A stretch of 64,000 nt of DNA from Brachypterus glaber (lineage: Eukaryota > Arthropoda > Insecta > Coleoptera > Kateretidae): assembly GCA_958510825.1 (NCBI GenBank), contig OY294049.1, forward strand, positions 26,122,986-26,186,985. The letters are read 5' to 3'. Both the position numbers and the translations under genes were made by a program. Shown here in pieces: positions 56,077 to 64,000 of the stretch. Below the pieces are notes generated by a model. The model was given only the letters and a program-made list of their open reading frames with translations. It had not been told where the DNA came from and made no database searches. Position 1 is the first letter of the stretch; every line of letters begins with the position of its first letter.

Positions 56077-56582
56077 CTACCCTGCTAAGAAAAAGTTGTC
56101 CTATCTGCAAAAATTTACTTTTTGAGATAAGCACACCCTTGTATTGCTTTACACTAGCCCCATGTGCTTACTAAAAAGAAATGTGCTATCACAACTCAAA
56201 TCTTAATAATAAGATATTTCTCCTAAGTGAAATTTTTTTAATGTTTTCTAAATAAAATTGTCCTAACTAGTCTTTACTAGACGAATAAGTCAGGACTTGG
56301 ACAAACTTTACAGATCATAGTAATTTGATTGGAAATTTTAGATCATTTTGTTTTAACTTTCTCAAATACAACAAATGCATTTAGTATGACAGTTTATTTT
56401 TTTGACAAAAAAAATATATTTTTTTTTCAAAGGATATCAAGTATTTTTGATTTAAAATAAAGCAGAACCTAACGCCATATTTATTTAAACATGTTTTCAA
56501 AAAGTGCAAACAAAAACAATAAAACTGGACATATCTCAAAATATCTAATTTGCAGATAGGACAACTTGTCTTAGCAGGGCAG
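56077..56582. mobile_element. TA-flanked MITE
   Basis: CTACCCTGCTAAGAAAAAGT (left) and the complement-like ACTTGTCTTAGCAGGGCAG (right) flank a roughly 500-bp non-coding core, with GTTGTCCTATCTGC / GCAGATAGGACAAC just inside. TA lies outside both ends. It is nearly adjacent to the next element. Confidence 0.7.
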
Positions 56583-56588
56583 TATATA

Positions 56589-57780
56589 CACGGTGTATCT
56601 GAAATATATTTCCGACGCTATGGCGTCGGAAATTTTAACAGATGATTCTACATCATAAAATATGACAAAAAGTTCCTATAAACATATGTCTAAAAATGCG
56701 TCATACGGGAGCTACGCCCCTTTAAAAGTGGCTAAAAAAAAATCGGTTTTTATTTAATAACTCAAGAACCCTTTGAGATATATCAACGAGGTTTTGCACG
56801 TCAACTAATCCAACCAAGGCCCGTTTTTATGTGTTATTTTTATGTACTTATTTCAACCAGGGGTGTGCGAAACGGGGGGGCTTATCAGTTTTTTGTCCCA
56901 AACTTTTTTCTGTGTAACTTTTTTGCAATTTTATTTTTGAAATATGATTCCTCAGGTCAAAATACATAAAAAAGGTACTCTTGTTGTAATACTGTAGGAT
57001 TAACCGTTTTCGAGAAAAATTCATTTGAAGGTGAAATTCCACGGTTCGAGGACGAAAAATTAAATACTAAAATGTTGAAAACCAAAATTTTAATGATGCA
57101 GGGCGAATGTACATTAAAAACTAAGAAAAAAACCTCATGTACAGATACTTCCAAAAATCAATCCTAATGGAGCTATGGTCTCCTAAATATGCACCATTTT
57201 TAAAGGGCTATGGTAGCTTTAAAAGCGTTTTTTCCACCTACATGTATGGAAACCTTTTTTCTTAGTTTTTGATTTAGAATAACATTGCATCATTAAAATT
57301 TTGGTTTTCGACATTTTAGTATTTAATTTTTCGTCCTCGAACCGTGAAATTTCACCTTCAAATGAACTTTTCTCGAAAACGGTTAATCCTACAGTATTAG
57401 AACAAGAGTACTTTTTTTTATTTATTTTGACCTGAGGAATCATATTTCAAAAATAAAATTGCAAAAAAGTTACACAGAAAAAAGTTTGGGACAAAAAACT
57501 GATAAGGCACCCCGTTTCGCACACCCCTGGTTTAAATAAGTACGTGAAAATGACATACATAGACGGGCCTTATTAGGATTAATTCACGTGCAAAAACTCG
57601 TTAACATATCTCAAAGGGTTCCTGAGTTATTAAATAAAAACCGATTTTTGTAGCCAATTTCAAAGGGGCGTAGCTCCCTTATGACGCATTTTTAGACATA
57701 TGTTTATAGGAACTTTTTGTCATATTTTATCATGTAGAATCACCTGTTAAAATTTCCTACGCTATTTCAAATACACCCTG
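56589..57780. mobile_element. Palindromic fold-back element, most complete copy
   Basis: Ends CACGGTGTATCTGAAAT and ATTTCAAATACACCCTG, each next to TA. Inner blocks AACAGATGATTCTACAT, CATATGTCTAAAAATGCGTC, GAGCTACGCCCCTTT, TCAACCAGGGGTGTGCGAAA and GTTTTCGAGAAAAATTCATT all have inverted partners, so about 1.19 kb folds into a hairpin with arms of about 550 bp. The minus-strand frames within are not genes. Confidence 0.85.
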
Positions 57781-57984
57781 TATAGTATGCTTTGTTTTAG
57801 ATTTTGTACACAAGAATGGTTAAAATAGGCCCCTTGAAGGTACAATTCCCGAGTAAAAAAATAACAAATACTATTTTGGATACATTGGAAGGCTTAGTCT
57901 CCACATTTCTTTAAGGGTATTTTCTGAGAGTCGATGATCATGATGATTTTATGCATTATTACTATTTTTTAAATATTTAAATTT

Positions 57985-58992
57985 TTACCCAGTCTTGGTT
58001 GGGCCCCCCTGTCGATGAGCCCTGGGCCGCCGGCCCACCCCACACAGGTAAAAAATACCAAAAAAAACGGAAAAAAAGCATGAAGCGTCGAATGTTGAAT
58101 ATTTATAAACCTTATAGTGTCTTCTAAATTATTTGAATAGATTTTTTTGAAAATGTTTGCCGCCTTGCGTAAAAAATTAAATTTAAGTGGCACACTGCAT
58201 ACCGGGTGGGCCATTTATTAGGTACTTGCAAAAATATTACAGATGCATGGAGAGCCCCAAATAAGCTTGTGGAATGTGCTAGGGGCTCTCCATTAATTTT
58301 GAAAAAAAAATATATTCAAATTTTTACGTTCATAATTTTCACATTAAATTTTGAAATCCTTCTTCTGTGCTCCACCTTCATTTCCACGGATTCTCTTCCT
58401 CTTTATATATCTTCTAAACCATAATTCCAAAAATAATTTTCCTTCTTACAATAATTTTTATTAAAAAAAGTAATTTAAAAAAATGACATGACTTTGTCAT
58501 TTAAACGGTTAAAAGTCGATATCTCAGAAACCGTATAAGATAGGTTTTTGAAATTTGGTACTGAGCTTCAATATCAAGGGGGACAACTTTTTATCAAAGC
58601 AATTTTTTTTCCTTTAGGCGGGAGAGGGGGTAACTTAAAAAATTTAAATGAAATCTCAAATTAGGCTGTTAAAAAAACTAAAATAAAAAAAACGCCATTT
58701 AAAAAATTTCAAAAATTTGAATATCTTAGTAGTTTTCTATTGTTTAGGTTTATTTCATTGTTTTAAATCTAAAAATATACAAAAGAAATCAAGATATTGT
58801 ATATGCAATGTGCCACTTAAATTTAATTTTTTAAGCAAGACCGCAAACATTTTCAAAAAAATGTATATACATCATTTAGAGTACACTATAAGGTTTATAA
58901 ATATTCAACTTTCGACGCTTCATGATTTTTTCCGTTTTTTTTTGAACTTTTTACCTGTGTGCACCCGGCCAATAGGTAAATCCGGCCCTGTA
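57985..58992. mobile_element. Fold-back element with CAGGGCCGG-type end
   Basis: Left ACACAGGTAAAAAATACC / CATGAAGCGTCGAATGTTGA / AATTAAATTTAAGTGGCACA have inverted partners at 58800-58965. The right end is ..AAATCCGGCCCTG and the left end has CCCTGGGCCGCCGGCCCACC. Two peptides (58100s minus, 58800s plus) read alike because of the inversion. The loop holds the ATGGAGAGCCCC hairpin at 58247-58301. Confidence 0.65.
58247..58301. repeat. Hairpin related to the right-hand satellite
   Basis: ATGGAGAGCCCCAAATAAG ... AGGGGCTCTCCATTAATTTT: the GGAGAGCCCC/GGGGCTCTCC stem and flanks match the hairpin repeated in the satellite at 61137, 61997 and 63859. Confidence 0.75.
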
Positions 58993-59630
58993 TGTGCTTA
59001 GTTTTCACGAGCTATATTTGTTTTTATATTGTCTTTTGTCTATAAATTGGGTTATGAGAAACAATTAACGAATATTTTATCATATTTAATTACTTATTAA
59101 ATTAATAACGCATTGTTGCCTGATAAATTCATTTTACTTGAAGTGATTATTAATCTTCGTATACAGGCAGGAAATCCAATTTTGGTATATAACGGAAATT
59201 TAAATATTATTCCGAATGCAGCACGGTTCTCCGTTACTCGCTTTTAGTTCGACTTTGGAACACATTCGGTTTTCTTTTATAATTTGTTTACTTATAATGT
59301 AAATGTCGATTTAAAACCAAAAGTTAAATAATCTATCGGGCGAAACGTTTTTTTATCGCAAAAAAGGTCACGTGGCTTGCATAACTTTTAAATAAATAGG
59401 TAAATTTAAACAAAAGTTACATTCTTTTATTTATTAACGTTGACTAGCGTAATGTTAACCCCTTCTCGCATGATTTTTTTTCTTTTTAATGAAAAAAATC
59501 ATGAGCATACATTTTAACGTTTTTATATCGGAAAAAATAATTTAAAAAATCAAACTTTAATTTTTATATATATTTTTTGCAAAAAACGGCGTGTGCCATA
59601 TGTAAGAGAACTTATTAAGTATGACATATG
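58993..59630. other. AT-rich DNA, no gene seen
   Basis: No exon recognised; may include the 3' flank of the piggyBac remnant that follows on the minus strand. Confidence 0.35.
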
Positions 59631-59639
59631 TGAAACATT

Positions 59640-59956
59640 ATGCAGTAAATAAACGTATTCAGTATGACATTTTAAAAAGCAATTTCTGTCTTTTTTTAAA
59701 CATAAATGTATATTGCACTTTTCGCACATGATAAAGGATCTTCCCGTACACTCTGGTAGTTTGCATCGCTGCCTGGTAGAGATCTCTGATCTGTATAAAT
59801 CGGTAGATGATCGACTCTGACCCGGCGTTCAGAAGAATCTATTGGAATCTGCGCAACAGGTCCTTTAGTTTTTTTCTCCGTATGAATTTTCAAGGGGTTT
59901 GCATGGACATCCACGAGAGCGAGGAGAGTTTTTGGCCATAATACAAAGAGGTTCAA
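59640..59956 (-). pseudogene. piggyBac transposase C-terminal remnant
   Basis: On the minus strand from about 59774 down to 59640 one frame reads RQRCKLPECTG, FIMCEKCNIHLC and NCFLKCH. This is the cysteine-rich zinc-binding C-terminal domain of piggyBac transposases (CxxxxC, CxxC, HLC, NCF). Just upstream a different frame (to 59956) holds DSSERRVRVDHLPIYTDQR, which looks like the preceding linker, so a frameshift separates them at about 59775-59785. The catalytic DDD core is not present. A decayed fragment. Confidence 0.65.
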
Positions 59957-59973
59957 TAATGGCCAGTTTAAAA

Positions 59974-60006
59974 TCCACCAATGTAAAATAATTTTACATT
60001 GGTGGA
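59974..60006. repeat. Perfect 33-bp palindrome
   Basis: TCCACCAATGTAAAAT, one A, then the exact complement ATTTTACATTGGTGGA. Confidence 0.9.
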
Positions 60007-60097
60007 ATTTTACTAAATTTTACTAAATTTTGTATCCTCATTGTTATTACGCCTATATAAAATCCATGCGTTGATACAGTGTAAGTCAAGCTGCTTG

Positions 60098-60200
60098 ACT
60101 TTTTCCACCCAACCCTGTCAGAGTTGGGTGGAAGAAACCAGTGTGGTTTAAACCAGGTGGTTTAAACCGGTTTAAACCGGCCTGGTCGACATTACAATTT
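60098..60200. repeat. Cluster of short palindromes (GGTTTAAACC)
   Basis: TTCCACCCAACCCTG..CAGAGTTGGGTGGAA forms a hairpin, followed by four copies of the GGTTTAAACC palindrome or half-variants and GTGGTTTAAACCAGGTGG. Origin unknown. Confidence 0.6.
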
Positions 60201-60600
60201 TTGGTTTAAACCACTTAAGTGGTCGAAATCAAAATATTTTAAATAGAAATATAAAAAAACTGCTGCCAACAAAATAATACTTACTGAAAAAAAAAATAAT
60301 TAAAAAAATAATAAAAAATATGTTTTTTAAAAAGGTCCTTTTTCCGTTAGATACTTTTTTGTATTGCACTGACCTATTTTATCACTCCACTCAACTAATG
60401 GCAAATGCTCTATTTTGTATATGTAAATCCCTATTAACTAGGACATAATGTCCCAGATAATACCGAAGTCAAGATTCACTGAGCCTTATAATTTAACAAG
60501 CCGTGAAGATATGTAATGCTACGCATTCCATTACATACCGTTACATACTATTCACAGTAAATGGCGAGGGGTAAACCGCTCACAAAATTTTGTACACCTT
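60201..60600. other. AT-rich DNA, no gene seen
   Basis: No exon or complete element recognised between the palindrome cluster and the right-hand satellite. Confidence 0.35.
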
Positions 60601-63600
60601 TGGGAGGAAATCTTCAAAGATTTCCTTCAGATTACCTCGAGTTTCTAAGATTTCCTCGGAAAAGGAGGAAACCTTTAAAGACTTTCTCCAGATTACCTAA
60701 GATTACCTCGAGTTTCTAAGATTTCCTCCAGATTACCTCCCAAGATTACCTCGAGTTTCTAAGATTTCCTCCGCAAAGGAGGAAATCTTTAAAGATTTTC
60801 TCCAGATTACCTCCTAAGATTTACTCCAGATTACCTTCCAGGATTACGTCGAGTTTCTAAGATTTCCTACGAAAAGGAGGAAATCTTTAAATATATCCAC
60901 CAGATTACTTCGAGTTTCTAAGAGCACCTCTGAAAAGGAGGAAATCTTTAAAGATTTTTTCCAGATTACCTACCAAGATTACCTCGAGTTTCTAAGATTT
61001 CCTCCAGGTTACCTCCCAAGATTACCTCGAGGTTCTAAGATTTCCTCCGAAAAGGAGGAAATCTTTAAAGATTTTCTCCACATTTATTTTTATTTTTTTA
61101 TTTTATTTATTTATTGTAGGATAAATACACAGAATCATGGAGAGCCCCAAATAAGTTGCAAAACTTGTGCCAGGGGCTCTCCATTAATTTTGAGAAATAT
61201 ACGTCCAAATATTTAGTTGACAACCATACTTAAAAATTTTAAGAAAAATCTTCAAATTAAATTTCATCCAATTACCTCGTAAGATTGCCTCGAGTTTCTA
61301 AGATTTACTCCAGATTACCTCCCAAGATTACCTCGGGTTTCTAAGATATCCTACGAAAAGGAGGAAATCTTTGAAGATATCCTTCAGATTACCTCCCAAG
61401 ATTACCTCGAGTTTCTAAGAGCTCCTTCGAAAAGGAGGAAATCTTTAAAGATTTTCTCCAGATTACCTTTAAAAATTACCTCGAGTTTCTAAGATTTCCT
61501 CCAGATTTCCTCCCAAGATTACCTCGAGTTTCTAAGATTTTCTCCAGATTACCTCTCAAGATTACCTCGAGTTTCTAAGATTTCCTCCAGATTACCTCCC
61601 AAGATTACCTCGAGTTTTTAAGATTTCCTCCGCAAAGGAGGAAATCTTTAAAGATTTTCTCCAGATTACCTCCTAAGATTTACTCCAGATTACCTCCCAG
61701 GATTACGTCGAGTTTCTAAGATATCCTACGAAAAGGAGGAAATCTTTAAGTATATCCACCAGATTACTTCGAGTTTCTAAGAGCACCTCTGAAAAGGAGG
61801 AAATCTTTAAAGATTTTTTCCAGATTACCTACCAAGATTACCTCGAGTTTCTAAGATTTCCTCCAGGTTACCTCCCAAGATTACCTCGAGGTTCTAAGAT
61901 TTCCTCCGAAAAGGAGGAAATCTTTAAAGATTTTCTCCACATTTATTTTTATTTTTTTTATTTTATTTATTTATTGTAGGATAAATGCACAGAATCATGG
62001 AGAGCCCCAAATAAGTTGCAAAACTTGTGCCAGGGGCTCTCCATTAATTTTGAGAAATATACGTCCAAATATTTAGTTGACAACCATACTTAAAAATTTT
62101 AAGAAAAATCTTCAAATTAAATTTCATCCAATTACCTCGTAAGATTGCCTCGAGTTTCTAAGATTTACTCCAGATTACCTCCCAAGATTACCTCGGGTTT
62201 CTAAGATATCCTACGAAAAGGGGGAAATCTTTGAAGATATCCTTCAGATTACCTCCCAAGATTACCTCGAGTTTCTAAGAGCTCCTTTGAAAAGGAGGAA
62301 ATCTTTAAAGATTTTCTCCAGATTACCTTCAAAAATTACCTCGAGTTTCTAAGATTTCCTCCAGATTTCCTCCCAAGATTACCTCGAGTTTCTAAGATTT
62401 TCTCCAGATTACCTCTCAAGATTACCTCGAGTTTCTAAGATTTCCTCCAGATTACCTCCCAAGATTACCTCGAGTTTCTAAGAGCTCCTTCGAAAAGGAG
62501 GAAATCTTTAAAGATTTTCTCCAGATTACCTTTAAAAATTACCTCGAGTTTCTAAGATTTCCTCCAGATTTCCTCCCAAGATTACCTCGAGTTTCTAAGA
62601 TTTTCTCCAGATTACCTCTCAAGATTACCTCGAGTTTCTAAGATTTCCTCCAGATAACCTCCCAAGATTACCTCGAGTTTTTAAGATTTCCTCCGCAAAG
62701 GAGGAAATCTTTAAAGATTTTCTCCAGATTACCTCCTAAGATTTACTCCAGATTACCTCCCAGGATTACGTCGAGTTTCTAAGATATCCTACGAAAAGGA
62801 GGAAATCTTTAAGTATATCCACCAGATTACTTCGAGTTTCTAAGAGCACCTCTGAAAAGGAGGAAATCTTTAAAGATTTTTTCCAGATTACCTACCAAGA
62901 TTACCTCGAGTTTCTAAGATTTCCTCCAGGTTACCTCCCAAGATTACCTCGAGGTTCTAAGATTTCTTCCGAAAAGGAGGAAATCTTTAAAGATTTTCTC
63001 CACATTTATTTTTATTTTTTTTATTTTATTTATTTATTGTAGGATAAATGCACAGAATCATGGAGAGCCCCAAATAAGTTGACAACCATACTTAAAAATT
63101 TTAAGAAAAATCTTCAAATTAAATTTCATCCAATTACCTCGTAAGATTGCCTCGAGTTTCTAAGATTTACTCCAGATTACCTCCCAAGATTACCTCGGGT
63201 TTCTAAGATATCCTACGAAAAGGAGGAAATCTTTGAAGATATCCTTCAGATTACCTCCCAAGATTACCTCGAGTTTCTAAGAGCTCCTTTGAAAAGGAGG
63301 AAATCTTTAAAGATTTTCTCCAGATTACCTTCAAAAATTACCTCGAGTTTCTAAGATTTCCTCCAGATTTCCTCCCAAGATTACCTCGAGTTTCTAAGAT
63401 TTTCTCCAGATTACCTCTCAAGATTACCTCGAGTTTCTAAGATTTCCTCCAGATTACCTCCCAAGATTACCTCGAGTTTTTAAGATTTCCTCCGCAAAGG
63501 AGGAAATCTTTAAAGATTTTCTCCAGATTACCTCCTAAGATTTAGTCCAGATTACCTCCCAGGATTACGTCGAGTTTCTAAGATATCCTACGAAAAGGAG

Positions 63601-64000
63601 GAAATCTTTAAATATATCCACCAGATTACTTCGAGTTTCTAAGAGCACCTCTGAAAAGGAGGAAATCTTTAAAGATTTTTTCCAGATTACCTACCAAGAT
63701 TACCTCGAGTTTCTAAGATTTCCTCCAGGTTACCTCCCAAGATTACCTCAAGGTTCTAAGATTTCCTCCGAAAAGGAGGAAATCTTTAAAGATTTTCTCC
63801 ACATTTATTTTTATTTTTTTTATTTTATTTATTTATTGTAGGATAAATACACAGAATCATGGAGAGCCCCAAATAAGTTGCAAAACTTGTGCCAGGGGCT
63901 CTCCATTAATTTTGAGAAATATACGTCCAAATATTTAGTTGACAACCATACTTAAAAATTTTAAGAAAAATCTTCAAATTAAATTTCATCCAATTACCTC
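60601..64000. repeat. Satellite of about 40-bp subunits in 0.8-1.06 kb higher-order units
   Basis: Subunits read ATTACCTCGAGTTTCTAAGA, TTTCCTCCAGATTACCTCCC and GGAGGAAATCTTTAAAGATT; some pair as TTTCCTCCGCAAAGGAGGAAA palindromes. A non-repeated spacer (TTTATTTATTTATTGTAGGA, the GGAGAGCCCC hairpin and AAATTTCATCCAATTACCTC) recurs with GG of GTAGGATAAAT at 61119, 61979, 63042 and 63841. The third spacer lacks the hairpin's second half. The array runs off the window end. Confidence 0.92.

Noticed and set aside
56848..57443. Several 60-74-codon frames with similar peptides
   Set aside because: They come from the two inverted arms of a fold-back element and recur in other copies; not genes.
60601..64000. 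CRISPR-like appearance of regular short repeats
   Set aside because: Spacers are not unique, units are related to each other, no cas genes exist, and the context is an insect-type genome. It is a satellite.

Overview
This is a window of AT-rich nuclear DNA from an animal, almost certainly an insect. The evidence is the animal Rho1, eL29 and mitochondrial L40 genes with short AT-rich introns, together with BEL/Pao and Ty3/gypsy retrotransposons, DUF4817-type mariner-like transposons, a piggyBac remnant and many TA-flanked MITEs. A beetle with a large, transposon-rich genome would fit, but nothing here fixes the order. No bacterial operon, CRISPR array or convincing tRNA/rRNA gene is seen.

Layout. 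1-6.5 kb: AT-rich DNA with MITEs and fold-back elements, including a 725-bp tandem duplication. 6.53-6.73 kb: a 200-N assembly gap. 6.73-12.8 kb: a 142-bp-unit satellite with an inverted start and a higher-order duplication of about 2.1-2.3 kb. 13-15 kb: MITEs and homopolymer-rich DNA. 16.4-35.4 kb: the gene pocket. Its genes are Rho1 (+, uninterrupted coding region), mRpL40 (-, five exons), RpL29 (+, three exons, last intron 5.4 kb), a C15orf61-family gene (-, two exons, intron 4.8 kb) and a candidate first coding exon of an unidentified gene (+). mRpL40 and RpL29 are divergent and share a promoter interval of about 0.3 kb. RpL29 and the C15orf61 homolog converge. The C15orf61 homolog and the unidentified exon diverge across 0.94 kb. 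The long introns are filled with fold-back DNA elements and a LINE remnant.

35.5-60 kb: transposon-dominated. A Ty3/gypsy element (38,025-52,362) has identical 180-bp LTRs and a 5-bp target duplication. Its gag is interrupted by a complete BEL/Pao element (43,225-51,453) with 629-bp LTRs, a 5-bp target duplication and one intact 1,723-codon ORF. Its integrase is interrupted by a 5'-truncated LINE. Around this nest lie GC-rich minisatellite arrays, several MITEs and a piggyBac C-terminal remnant. 60.6-64 kb: a second satellite of roughly 40-bp subunits organised into 0.8-1.06 kb higher-order units.

The host genes are housekeeping: cytosolic and mitochondrial ribosome, Rho GTPase signalling, and a conserved protein of unknown function. 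Their exons are intact; expansion is confined to introns and intergenic DNA. Three of the genes are spliced, so they were assembled here by joining short exons by eye at GT/AG junctions with matching phase. No database search was possible, and family names rest on remembered conserved motifs.
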